Shown here: positions 17,239 to 26,234 of the stretch, piece by piece
Layout: each line of letters starts with the position of its first letter
Position numbering within the stretch: the stretch's first letter is position 1
Origin: CAYVLA01 sp964549615 [NCBI: uncultured Thermococci archaeon]
GTDB lineage: Archaea > CAYQAE01 > CAYVLA01
Direction of reading: 5' to 3'
NCBI GenBank assembly: GCA_964549615.1
Contig: CAZJVP010000088.1
Coordinates: 25,868-89,867, forward strand
Length of the DNA stretch: 64,000 bases
Program-made: the position numbers and the translations under genes
The notes under the pieces: generated by a model
What the model was told of the DNA's origin: nothing
The model's input: the letters and a program-made list of their open reading frames with translations, nothing else
Database searches by the model: none

Positions 17239-17946
17239 TTATGAATGATTCCCAGTCCACTTCGCCGCCGGTCCATCGTCGACCACCCTGCCGTCCACGA
17301 TCACGACGCCCCTCCTGCAGTGCCGAAGGAAGTTGAGGTCGTGGCTCACGGCCACGACGGTGACCCCCAGCTCGTCGTTAACCTTCCTCAGAAGTTCGAA
17401 TACCTTGCCCGAGGATTGCGAGTCAAGATTGCCCGTCGGCTCGTCCGCGAGTATCATCTTTGGGTCATTGGCCAGGGCCCTGGCCACCGCGATGCGTTGC
17501 TGCTCGCCGCCCGATAGCTGGTCAGGCTTGTTGTTCGCCCGCTTCTCAAGATCGACCAGCCTAAGCAGCTCCCTTGCCCTTCTCGTCCTGCTCGCCCGAT
17601 CCTTGTTGGAGAGCACCATGGGGAACTCGATGTTCTCCTCCGCCGTGAGGGTGGGAATCAGGTTGTAGGCTTGGAACACGAAACCTATGGTGTGGAGCCT
17701 CAGGTCGGACAGCTCGTCATCCGACAGCGCCGAGACGTCGCTGCCAAAGATCTTGATGGACCCCGAGGTAGGGCGATCCAGGCAGCCTAAGAGGTTGAGC
17801 AGGGTCGTCTTGCCCGAACCAGACGGGCCCGAAACGAGAACGAAATCGCCGCTCTCGACATCCAAATTGACGCCGTTGAGCGCCTCCACCTGTATTTCGC
17901 CCGATTTGTACAGCTTTCGGAGATTGCGGGTCTCTATGGCCTTCAA
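17239..17946 (-). CDS. ABC transporter ATPase, LolD/MacB type
   Basis: 235 residues: Walker A GPSGSGKTTLLN, Q-loop VFQAYNLIPTLTAEENIEFP, signature LSGGEQQRIAVARAL, Walker B MILADEPTGNLD and H-loop VVAVSHDLNFL. The EENIEFPMVL region and EPTGNLDS are typical of LolCDE/MacB/FtsE-type ATPases that drive FtsX-fold permeases. The start is TTG at 17946. It is divergent from the FtsX-fold permease at 18005 and shares a palindromic TATA with it, so the two genes probably form one mechanotransmission-type ABC complex. Confidence 0.93.
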   Translation of the reverse strand: MKAIETRNLRKLYKSGEIQVEALNGVNLDVESGDFVLVSGPSGSGKTTLLNLLGCLDRPTSGSIKIFGSDVSALSDDELSDLRLHTIGFVFQAYNLIPTLTAEENIEFPMVLSNKDRASRTRRARELLRLVDLEKRANNKPDQLSGGEQQRIAVARALANDPKMILADEPTGNLDSQSSGKVFELLRKVNDELGVTVVAVSHDLNFLRHCRRGVVIVDGRVVDDGPAAKWTGNHS

Positions 17947-17974
17947 TTTTCTCTCTCGAGGAAGCCCAGGAAAG

Positions 17975-17984
17975 CCTTTAAAGG
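17975..17984. promoter_or_regulatory. Palindromic TATA-like box shared by divergent ABC genes
   Basis: CCTTTAAAGG is a perfect 10-base palindrome. Its centre lies ~33 bases before the TTG start of the ATPase (minus) and ~26 bases before the ATG of the permease (plus). Both distances suit nearly leaderless transcripts, so one box could serve both directions. Confidence 0.45.
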
Positions 17985-18004
17985 TATTCTATTAAATTTT
18001 GTCC

Positions 18005-19156
18005 ATGGCCGCAGCGCGGTCCATCTGGAAGATCGCTTTCAGAAACCTGTCGGCCCAGAACACGACCACGATCCTGACCGTGGCGGCCATCGCAGTCTGC
18101 GTGATGACCTTCGTATCGATCTTCTCGATACTCGACGGCCTACAGCTCACCATCGAGAGCGTGATGAACAGATCCTACCAGCGCAGCGCCTTCGTCATCA
18201 CGAGCTCGCACACGACGCTCTTCCACGAGAGCGCGATCCCGAGATCGGTCGCAGCCCGGTACAGGCAGATACCCCAGGTCTACGCCCTCTCGGAAGAGGA
18301 CCTCGTGATGGGAACATGCAATGACGCGAACGTGCTACTGGCAGGCGTTGATCTGGAGGATCTCCGAGCGCTATACACCCTTCAGGGATTGGAAAGCGCA
18401 GCGGCCATCGGTCCCGGCGACTGCCTCGTCGGAGATACCCTTTCCGGAACCATCGGGGCCTCCGTGGGCACGAACCTGTCCGTAAGCACCGAACACGGCA
18501 TGTTCGACCTCCGGGTGGCCGGGATATTCCGAACGAGCACTCCGCTTGACGCGCAGATATTGGTCGACCGCAGTTACCTCTCCACCAGGATCCCCAAATT
18601 CGTCGTCAACTCTTCGATCCTGAGGATCCGAGTTCTAGACCCGTCCGACATATCCACGATCGCGGATTTCACCCGATCAAATTACCCCGAGCTTGCGATA
18701 AGGGAGGGAAAACAGGTGAGCAAGTTCTTCGAGAAATCGATCATCAACATCTCACGTCTGCTCAGCACGATCATCGTCTTCGTCGTGCTCCTCATGGTTC
18801 TCGGGATCTACAACTCCATGAACATGGTCGTGTCCGAGCGGAAATGGGAGATAGGAGTCATCAGGGCCATGGGAGCGAGGAGGTCATTCATCCACAGGCT
18901 CTTCATCCTCGAGAGCGCCATGCTCTCGGTTCTCGGCGGCCTCTTCGGCACTGCCTTGGGCATAGCATCTTCCCATGCAATAACCTCCTTCTTCTCGATC
19001 TTCGTGGCGGGCTCGTCAAGCGTGGTGCCGCTCACCAAGATCAGCACGATCGGGTGGGCGATGGCTGCATCGCTTGCGATCGGGCTGGTGGGGGGAATGT
19101 TGCCCGCAAGCCGTGCCTCTAGAGTCGAGATCTCGGAGGCATTGTCGGAGGGATAG
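18005..19156 (+). CDS. FtsX/MacB-type ABC permease
   Basis: 383 residues from the ATG at 18005. Layout is that of MacB/LolC-type permeases: one N-terminal helix (TILTVAAIAVCVMTFVSIFS), an extracellular core of ~210 residues, then three C-terminal helices (STIIVFVVLLMVLGIYNSMNMV with the adjacent ERKWEIGVIRAMGA motif, LGGLFGTALGIASS, and MAASLAIGLVGGMLPASRAS). The final EISEALSEG is a typical end for this family. Partner ATPase is encoded divergently at 17239-17946. The giant FtsX-containing protein follows 26 bases downstream and is probably the second permease subunit. Confidence 0.9.
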   Translation: MAAARSIWKIAFRNLSAQNTTTILTVAAIAVCVMTFVSIFSILDGLQLTIESVMNRSYQRSAFVITSSHTTLFHESAIPRSVAARYRQIPQVYALSEEDLVMGTCNDANVLLAGVDLEDLRALYTLQGLESAAAIGPGDCLVGDTLSGTIGASVGTNLSVSTEHGMFDLRVAGIFRTSTPLDAQILVDRSYLSTRIPKFVVNSSILRIRVLDPSDISTIADFTRSNYPELAIREGKQVSKFFEKSIINISRLLSTIIVFVVLLMVLGIYNSMNMVVSERKWEIGVIRAMGARRSFIHRLFILESAMLSVLGGLFGTALGIASSHAITSFFSIFVAGSSSVVPLTKISTIGWAMAASLAIGLVGGMLPASRASRVEISEALSEG

Positions 19157-19182
19157 GGATCGGCGCCAAGCTAGGCTTCGGC

Positions 19183-22100
19183 ATGAGGGTCTTCCCGAGG
19201 CGGAGGATGTGGCTGTCGCTGGTCGGCATCCTCGTCTGCGCCGTCCTCTTCTTCGGCATTCTCTCGGTGATATACTGGCTCAGGTTCTCCTCGAGCGCCT
19301 ACTTCGGCGAGGCTCGCGACATATACGTCCTGGCGCGAAACAGATCTGCCACAGTGAAACAGTCCCAGATCCCGCTCGCCCTCGCACCCGCCCTTGCCAA
19401 GATGCCCGGAATAGAGGTCGTAAGCCCCGAGCTCTTCATCTACGGCGTCTTGAACGACAAGGCGGTCATAGTCCGGGGCATCTACCCCTACGACTTCCAA
19501 CGCCTCGAGAGCCTTAGGGTGATCCAGGGCCGCTGGCTCAACGAAAAGGACATCATGGGGGCGGTGGCCGGCTACAACCTCGCCCGCAAATTGGGCCTTC
19601 GGGTGAACGACATCTACGTCCTATCCGGATCCGAGGTGGACGACTTCCTGACCATACAGATCGTGGGCATATTCCGGACAGGAGGAATGATAGATGACGA
19701 TCTGCTGCTGAACATGAAATATGCCCGATTCCTCCAGCAGGAAACCCCCGAGGGCTATGCCTCGATCATACGCGTGAAGGCCAACACGACGATCTGGCCC
19801 ACCGTGGACAGCATCTGGAAGGCCATCAGCGGCCCGCCGGCCGTCTCTTCCCTAAGATACCTTCCGGAGCGTCCAAACAACACCGAAAGGCTGGTGATAG
19901 CTTGCGAGGCGAAGGCCTATAGCGAGATAGGGTCCGTCATCCTCCAATACAACAAGTCCGGCAGCAAGACCGTCAACCAGAAGACCATGGAGATGGTCGG
20001 GCCCGCCACCTACCGAACCGAGATCGGTCCGGTGAAGGACTCATCCTGGATCCTGATGTGGGCCAAGGCCGTCGACGTCCTAGGACATGAGTCTTGCACC
20101 GATCCGGTGAACGTCTCGGTCACGGACGCCCTAGGCCCTGACATCTTCGACGTGGACGTTCAGCCGCCGCCCCCACAGACCAAGGACGACGACCTGACCG
20201 TCTCCTTCAAGGCCATCGACTCAAGCGAGCTCGTCAAGAACGTTACCGTCTACGCCTACAGCGCGGGGAGAAACATCTCAGTGGCACTGCCCGACTCAAG
20301 CGGCGGTCCGTACGTCGCACAGATCGGCAGGTTCGAGCCGGGCCAGCTTCTTGTCTGGATCTCGGCCAAGGACAGATTCGATAATCCCAGCCTGACGGGC
20401 TTCTATACCTACCGCATACTCAACAGAACCGATCAATCCGCACCCGAGATCTCCGACATCCTCTACGTGCCAATGCCCCCGTACGACAACTCCACCGTCA
20501 ACATCACGGTGCGGATAAGGGACGATTCCAACATCACGATCGCGAGGATCATGTACGACTTCCAGCTCAGGGGGACGCACTTCAACGCGACGCTTGCGCT
20601 GAACCGGAGCGCAGAGAAGGACCTGTGGACCGCCACGCTGGGTCCATTCCCGGGCGCAACCAACGTGCACCTCAAGGTATATGCGCAGGACGAGTTCGGC
20701 AATGCAGGCTACTCCCAACCTAAGGAGCTCTCCATACGGTACTCGGAACCTCCGGAGGAGTTCTTCGTCTACAGGTTCCCCTTCGCCTCCATCCCGGGCA
20801 TCAACAACCTGCTGTTCATGTATCTTTACGACGCATCCGAGATAGCTAGGGTGGACGTAACCTTCTACGACAGGGGCATGTGGAGGAACCTCTCGATACC
20901 TGTGAACGTCACGACATTCAGGGACCCTCTCCTGCTGGGCAGGCTGATCGCGGGAACCAAGCTGTATTCGGTGGCCATGACGGACGCAAAGAACCAGACC
21001 ACCAGGACCCCCGTCGCGGGGCAGAACAGCTTCCTCGTCTCAAAGCAACCGCCGTCTGCGTACAGCATCGTCTATCCCGCGAGGGTGCTTCCGGGCGAGT
21101 ACGTGGCTGTGTCCTTCAACGTGTCCTCTCTTTTCCCGATCTCGCGCGTGTACGTGACCGACTCCAGGGACGTGATCGTCCCCGGCAACTGGACGGGCTC
21201 GAAATACGTCAGCAGACTGGGACCATACTGGCGGCCCGGCCAGTACAGCTTCGTCGTAACGGTCGAGGACTTCGCCGGGAACGTGTACCGATCGCCCCAG
21301 ATGCAGCTTACGGTCCTTGAGAGCGCGATACAGGACATCGACTTTTCTCCTAATCCCCCAATTCTGGGGGAGAACCTGACCGTCACGTGCAGAATCGTTG
21401 GCGATTCTCCGGGGGCAAGCGTCGACCTCATCGCCCCCATGGGAGCAAAGAACCCTCGAACCCCCATGTCGATGCAAGGCAGCTTGAGGAGCGCAACCAT
21501 CACCATCGATCAGCCCGGAGTGATCGCCTTCTCGATCGAGGCAAGGATCGGGAACGAGATCTACAGATCGGAAACCCAACGCATCGTCGTCGCCTCCTTC
21601 GAGACTTCCCTCTTTACTGCACACCGCCCCTCATATCCTACCTCCACCGACGGCGTCGTGATTCAGATCCGTTGCCGGGACGCAGAGCAGATCTACGCCG
21701 TCATCCTCAACTGGACGAACGGAACCTACGGCAAGAGGGAGATCTGGACCCCTAGGACCCCTTATTTCGCGGTCGACTTTCGCCCCGGGACTCAGACCTC
21801 GGACGTACTCTACCGGCTGGAGATCCACGGATCGAAGGGCGTGATCAGGTACCCTGACGCGATGAACGAGTGGATCACGGTCCCGATCGCGCGCAACCTC
21901 TTCGACCCACCCGAGATCAAGGGCTACGCGCTCGCCCCGCAGACCTACATCAACCTGGCTGGAGCGAGGCCCAGCGACTTCCTGATCGCCGCCTCTTGCG
22001 ACGTGGCCGACGTGGAGGGCTTGTCCAAGGTCTGGATCGAGTACAAGGTCGGCGAGACTTCCTATGCGGACCCGCTCTTTCCTTCCGCGGACCCGTACGC

Positions 22101-25100
22101 GGCGTTCGCCGGCAGGTACGTGGCCTACCTCGGGCCCTTCCCCTTGAACACCACGATAACGGCGCGGATGCTAGCCACCGATATCGCAGGGAAGACCTCG
22201 TCAACTCCCTACTTCGAATACACCCTCACGGACAACCAACCTCCAGACATCACCCAGGTCTACCACGATCCCCTCAACCCCAACCCAAGCCAGGAGGTCA
22301 CGATCGGCTGCGAGGTCACGGACGACTCGGGGGTGAAGGAGGTGCTCCTCGTTGTGAACGAAACTAGGGGCGAGTATTCGGAGAGAATGAACAAGTATGG
22401 GAACAAGTACACCTTGCGGATCGTTTCCCCCTCGGCCGGGCAGACCATCTCGTACAGCATACGGGCAACGGACAACTACGGCAATTCGAACCAGACCGCC
22501 TGGCTCAGCATTCGCTCGGTCGACATCAACCCGCCCGAGATCAGCGAAGTCATCCAGGTACCAGCCCAACCCACCGACAAGCAGACCGTGAACATCACCG
22601 TCGTCCTGATCGACTGGGAGGACGCCATCCAGAACGTCACCCTGCTCTGGTACCAGTACACCTGGAAGCAGAAGACCCAGGAGGGAGGGAAGGGCTGGCT
22701 CACCCGCACCTTCACCATCAACGCATCGGAGTTGGAGCCCGGCATCGACGTGCGCTACAAGATCGAGGCCTACGACCGGTCCGGCAACAAGGCCGTGTAC
22801 CCCAAGATACTGCAGCCCGAGTCCGTCGCCCGGACCCTAGCTCATCTCGGTCAACGGGGTCTGGAACCCTACCTCACGTTCAGGGTGATCGACCGCACGC
22901 CTCCCAGCCTTCACCTGGAGTTCTCTCCCTCGGAGCCCAACGAACTGCAGACCGTGACCTTCTCCATCCGTGCCTCCGATAACCATCTGCTGAGGAACGT
23001 CACCCTCGTTCTCTTCGTCGATGAGGATGACCGCGGTTATCGTTGGGTCATGGGACGCCCAAGCTTCGAGGAAGAGGTATCGTCCGGCCCGCTTCGCGCA
23101 GGAGGGACGGTGGTCTGCTATCTTGAGGCATACGATCATTCCGGCAACCACGCTCGCTACCCGGACTCCTGGAACCTCAGCATTCCGGTCAAGATCCTGC
23201 AATGGGGCGGACTCATTGCCAGGATAGACCCGACCGTCAACGTCGAGGTTTCGGGCCCGGCCAGCTTCTCGGAGGACATGGCTAGACAGGGTGCCGGAAA
23301 GATAGTCGCCAGCATAAACGGGATCTTGTTCATGACCTTTCTGGCGACGATCGCGGGGATAGGCAACATAATCTACAGCTCGATCTACAAGTCCAAGCGA
23401 GAGATCGGGATCGTACGCACCCTGGGCGGGAGCAAGAAGTTCGTAACCCTCTTGGTCACATGCGTCACCGTCCTCATCGGATTTTTCGCCGGCCTTATGG
23501 GTTGCGGGATCGCCTACCTACTGATGGTCGTCCTGTCAAGGCTCGGCGCAAGCCTCGCATGGGTAACCCTGAGGCCTACCTTCGACCTGCTGGTGTTTGG
23601 GGCTACCGTGGCGGCGTCGGTCACCATCAGCGTCTTCGGCGGACTGGTGGCCCTCGGGAGGCTTTTCTCCTACACCCCGATCGAATCGATCAGAAAGCTC
23701 GTGCCTCCTGCGCCGAAAGAAAGGGAACCGACATACATCGAGAACACCAAGGCCTTCTCCACCAAGACCATCGCCGTCCTCCTGCTGCTGATCGTCCCGG
23801 CAGCCGCTATGATCCGGCTGTATCCCACCCGGATCTCGGGAATGCCCTTTGACCCCGACTCATGGCTACACCTCCAAGCCGCCAAGGACATGGCAATCTC
23901 GCACCAGATCCGCCTAGACTACGACTCGCGCGAGCTGCAGGCCGTGAGCGCGCTGCCCGGCCTGAACATCCTCCTTCTGTTCGCCCAACAACTCACCGGT
24001 ACCCAGCTGCTCCCGGCTAGGCTGCTGACCCCTCTGGCGAGCTCTCTCGGCCTCCTATTCGCATTCGCGCTGGCCAGGAGAGTCTCTCGAAGCGCGTTGG
24101 CCGGCGCCGTAGCCTGCCTTGTCCTCGCCTTCGCTGGCTTCTATTCAAACCGGACGGCGGCCCTCACGAAGGAGGCCTTGGGGCTCCAGCTCCTTCTATT
24201 CTGCCTGCTCCTGCTGTACGTCGGGCGACAGCTTCGAAGCGCCAAGCTCAAGGGTCTGACTTTCCTCGCGTCGGTTGCGCTGGCCCTGACCCATCATCTC
24301 ACGGCCATCTACTTCCTGCTCATCCTGGTCGGATACCTTGCCCTGGTCAACCTCCTCAGCTACTCCAGGGGCACCCTTGATCGCCAGGAGGCCCGGCAGG
24401 ATGTGCTCCTGTTCACGGCCGTCCTGATCAGCTTCATGATCATAACTCTCACGCTGGGAAAGTACGAAACGAAGATGCCGTTGCAGGATGCGCTCCTGAT
24501 CATCTCCCTTTTCTACGTCGTCATAGGCTTCGGCAGGCTCCTTCTATCGTCAGCCTTCATGAATCGGCATCGGCGAATGATCACGCTGATGTCTGCAGGC
24601 GCGATGGTCGCCTTCCCCATCCTCGCCCACCGCGCAGGCCTCTTCTCATACGCTCCGTGGGAGCAGTTCATGCCCATGCTGGCCCCCCACCTCGTGCTCC
24701 TGGCCATTGCCGTGCTCGGCTTATTCCCTGTGTCGATTCTTTCCGAGGAGCAGAAGGCCTTCCTCCTGGCCTGGATATCGGCGGTTCTGCCGTTCGTCTT
24801 GTTCGGGGTGGTAAAGAGGGACATCTTGGGCTACATCCTTCTGTTCCGGAACATCGCCTATGGCTACCAACTGGCGGCCCTCATGCTTGCGATAGCGGTC
24901 GTCTACGCATACAAGCGGTTTGAATCAGGTCGGCCGACCCGCCTGAGAAGGCTCGCCATCGCCATTGGAATCATTCTCCTCATTTGCGATATGGGTCTGG
25001 CCTCCTACATGGGATTCCTGTCCCAAGACTACGAGCTAAAGGATCTCTACTATCCGCGGGAGATGAGCGCCGCCCTGAAGGTGAATGCATCGACCCTGCG

Positions 25101-25422
25101 CGGGCAGCTGGTGGGCGCGGACGAGCGTGGCCGGAGGCTGCTCCTGTACGTCACCGGCGAAGACGGCGACCAGGTGACCACATACGTGTACCTGGTTCGG
25201 GTCGAGAAATACATCATAAACCAGTACTACCGCAGGTACTTTGAGATGACGGACAGGCCGCTCACCCACATCTTCCTGTATTCGGACATGTACAGGGTCG
25301 GATTCATCGACTCGGTCATCTTCAGGGATATCCCGAGGCTGCGTCTCAACAGGTTTGAGGATGTCGTCTTCGACAACGGCGACGATAAGCTGATCTACGT
25401 GGCAAGAAAGGACTGGCCATAG
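19183..25422 (+). CDS. 2079-residue FtsX-type permease fused to a GT-C-like membrane domain
   Basis: One uninterrupted frame. Residues ~9-32 form a first helix. Residues ~40-225 resemble a MacB extracellular core (KMPGIEVVSPELFIYG, VIQGRWLNEKD, QIVGIFRTGG). Residues ~230-1365 are a long extracellular array of beta-rich modules, each near 90-110 residues and often with a PPxIxxV...P-type start (for example NPPEISEVIQVP and TPPSLHLEFSPSEP), rich in N-x-S/T sequons. Residues ~1370-1515 hold the FtsX membrane block with KREIGIVRTLGGSKKF. Residues ~1525-1930 add about ten more helices beginning with MPFDPDSWLHLQAA, where D-P-D resembles the first-loop acidic motif of GT-C glycosyltransferases, and the last ~150 residues form a soluble domain. 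Function is unknown; I infer surface glycan handling coupled to ABC-driven conformational change. Confidence 0.85.
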   Translation: MRVFPRRRMWLSLVGILVCAVLFFGILSVIYWLRFSSSAYFGEARDIYVLARNRSATVKQSQIPLALAPALAKMPGIEVVSPELFIYGVLNDKAVIVRGIYPYDFQRLESLRVIQGRWLNEKDIMGAVAGYNLARKLGLRVNDIYVLSGSEVDDFLTIQIVGIFRTGGMIDDDLLLNMKYARFLQQETPEGYASIIRVKANTTIWPTVDSIWKAISGPPAVSSLRYLPERPNNTERLVIACEAKAYSEIGSVILQYNKSGSKTVNQKTMEMVGPATYRTEIGPVKDSSWILMWAKAVDVLGHESCTDPVNVSVTDALGPDIFDVDVQPPPPQTKDDDLTVSFKAIDSSELVKNVTVYAYSAGRNISVALPDSSGGPYVAQIGRFEPGQLLVWISAKDRFDNPSLTGFYTYRILNRTDQSAPEISDILYVPMPPYDNSTVNITVRIRDDSNITIARIMYDFQLRGTHFNATLALNRSAEKDLWTATLGPFPGATNVHLKVYAQDEFGNAGYSQPKELSIRYSEPPEEFFVYRFPFASIPGINNLLFMYLYDASEIARVDVTFYDRGMWRNLSIPVNVTTFRDPLLLGRLIAGTKLYSVAMTDAKNQTTRTPVAGQNSFLVSKQPPSAYSIVYPARVLPGEYVAVSFNVSSLFPISRVYVTDSRDVIVPGNWTGSKYVSRLGPYWRPGQYSFVVTVEDFAGNVYRSPQMQLTVLESAIQDIDFSPNPPILGENLTVTCRIVGDSPGASVDLIAPMGAKNPRTPMSMQGSLRSATITIDQPGVIAFSIEARIGNEIYRSETQRIVVASFETSLFTAHRPSYPTSTDGVVIQIRCRDAEQIYAVILNWTNGTYGKREIWTPRTPYFAVDFRPGTQTSDVLYRLEIHGSKGVIRYPDAMNEWITVPIARNLFDPPEIKGYALAPQTYINLAGARPSDFLIAASCDVADVEGLSKVWIEYKVGETSYADPLFPSADPYAAFAGRYVAYLGPFPLNTTITARMLATDIAGKTSSTPYFEYTLTDNQPPDITQVYHDPLNPNPSQEVTIGCEVTDDSGVKEVLLVVNETRGEYSERMNKYGNKYTLRIVSPSAGQTISYSIRATDNYGNSNQTAWLSIRSVDINPPEISEVIQVPAQPTDKQTVNITVVLIDWEDAIQNVTLLWYQYTWKQKTQEGGKGWLTRTFTINASELEPGIDVRYKIEAYDRSGNKAVYPKILQPESVARTLAHLGQRGLEPYLTFRVIDRTPPSLHLEFSPSEPNELQTVTFSIRASDNHLLRNVTLVLFVDEDDRGYRWVMGRPSFEEEVSSGPLRAGGTVVCYLEAYDHSGNHARYPDSWNLSIPVKILQWGGLIARIDPTVNVEVSGPASFSEDMARQGAGKIVASINGILFMTFLATIAGIGNIIYSSIYKSKREIGIVRTLGGSKKFVTLLVTCVTVLIGFFAGLMGCGIAYLLMVVLSRLGASLAWVTLRPTFDLLVFGATVAASVTISVFGGLVALGRLFSYTPIESIRKLVPPAPKEREPTYIENTKAFSTKTIAVLLLLIVPAAAMIRLYPTRISGMPFDPDSWLHLQAAKDMAISHQIRLDYDSRELQAVSALPGLNILLLFAQQLTGTQLLPARLLTPLASSLGLLFAFALARRVSRSALAGAVACLVLAFAGFYSNRTAALTKEALGLQLLLFCLLLLYVGRQLRSAKLKGLTFLASVALALTHHLTAIYFLLILVGYLALVNLLSYSRGTLDRQEARQDVLLFTAVLISFMIITLTLGKYETKMPLQDALLIISLFYVVIGFGRLLLSSAFMNRHRRMITLMSAGAMVAFPILAHRAGLFSYAPWEQFMPMLAPHLVLLAIAVLGLFPVSILSEEQKAFLLAWISAVLPFVLFGVVKRDILGYILLFRNIAYGYQLAALMLAIAVVYAYKRFESGRPTRLRRLAIAIGIILLICDMGLASYMGFLSQDYELKDLYYPREMSAALKVNASTLRGQLVGADERGRRLLLYVTGEDGDQVTTYVYLVRVEKYIINQYYRRYFEMTDRPLTHIFLYSDMYRVGFIDSVIFRDIPRLRLNRFEDVVFDNGDDKLIYVARKDWP

Positions 25423-25433
25423 GGGGCCTGCGG

Positions 25434-26234
25434 GTGAGCAAGAGATTCGCTCTGAGGGTTGACATCGACACCGTCCGCGGGCTTTTGGACGGAGTCCCCC
25501 CGCTGCTCAGAATCTGCGAGGACCTCGACATCAGGGCGACATTCTTCGCGACGGTGGGAACCGACACGACGGCAAGAGCCTTCCTCGTCGCCCCTCGGCT
25601 TCGCAGGCATAAGGTGATCAACCCGCTGTCGAAGTACGGGCTGCGCGAGTTGCTGGGATCTACGGTCGGACGAAGATTCTCGCCTCATGCCGAGAGAATC
25701 CGGGCCATCGAGAAGCAAGGACACGAGGTCCAGCTCCACTGCTACAACCATCTCGAGTGGGTCAGGAAGATCGGGCATGCCGATGTGCCGACGGCCCTAT
25801 CCATGATCAAACGGGGCGCGACAGCCTTTGAGACCATCATGGGCAGACGCCCGGAGGGGTTCGCATCACCCTCGTTCAAGGTGACCGACGCGGTCTTGGA
25901 TGCGGAGGAAAAGCTCGCCTTCAAGTACGCAAGCGATTACAAGACGGAGGGCCACGGGCGCCCCTTCAGGCAGAACGGGCGATCCGTGCTCCAGATACCC
26001 GTGAACACGCCCTTGATCGAGGACCGGGTCGCCGAGGGCGTGCCCGACGATCGCATACTCTCCGAGTTGGTGGGGATCATCAAGAACAGCTCCCTCACCG
26101 TAATGTATATCCACGCCTGCTACGAGCCGCTCCTGAAACCACAACTCCTGCGCTCAGTGCTCCAAGGCGCCTTGGGACTCGCGGAGAGCGTCACCTTCAC
26201 GGAGATCTGGCGGGATTGGAATCCATCAGAATAG
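25434..26234 (+). CDS. Polysaccharide deacetylase-family protein
   Basis: 266 residues from a GTG start, 11 bases after the giant permease. NodB-fold features: RVDIDTVRGLLDG (metal/catalytic Asp pair), ATFFATVG, a metal-binding pair in HEVQLHCYNH, and the C-terminal TVMYIHACYEP His. The sequence is closest in style to archaeal and ArnD-like deacetylases/deformylases acting on lipid-linked sugars. No signal peptide, so action on a cytoplasmic lipid-linked intermediate is likely. Its 3' end overlaps the GT4 gene by 19 bases, showing tight coupling. Confidence 0.88.
   Translation: MSKRFALRVDIDTVRGLLDGVPPLLRICEDLDIRATFFATVGTDTTARAFLVAPRLRRHKVINPLSKYGLRELLGSTVGRRFSPHAERIRAIEKQGHEVQLHCYNHLEWVRKIGHADVPTALSMIKRGATAFETIMGRRPEGFASPSFKVTDAVLDAEEKLAFKYASDYKTEGHGRPFRQNGRSVLQIPVNTPLIEDRVAEGVPDDRILSELVGIIKNSSLTVMYIHACYEPLLKPQLLRSVLQGALGLAESVTFTEIWRDWNPSE

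Noticed and set aside
20000-23200. Long tandem DNA repeat in the giant gene
   Set aside because: The protein modules are similar in layout, but I see no long repeated DNA; copies have diverged.
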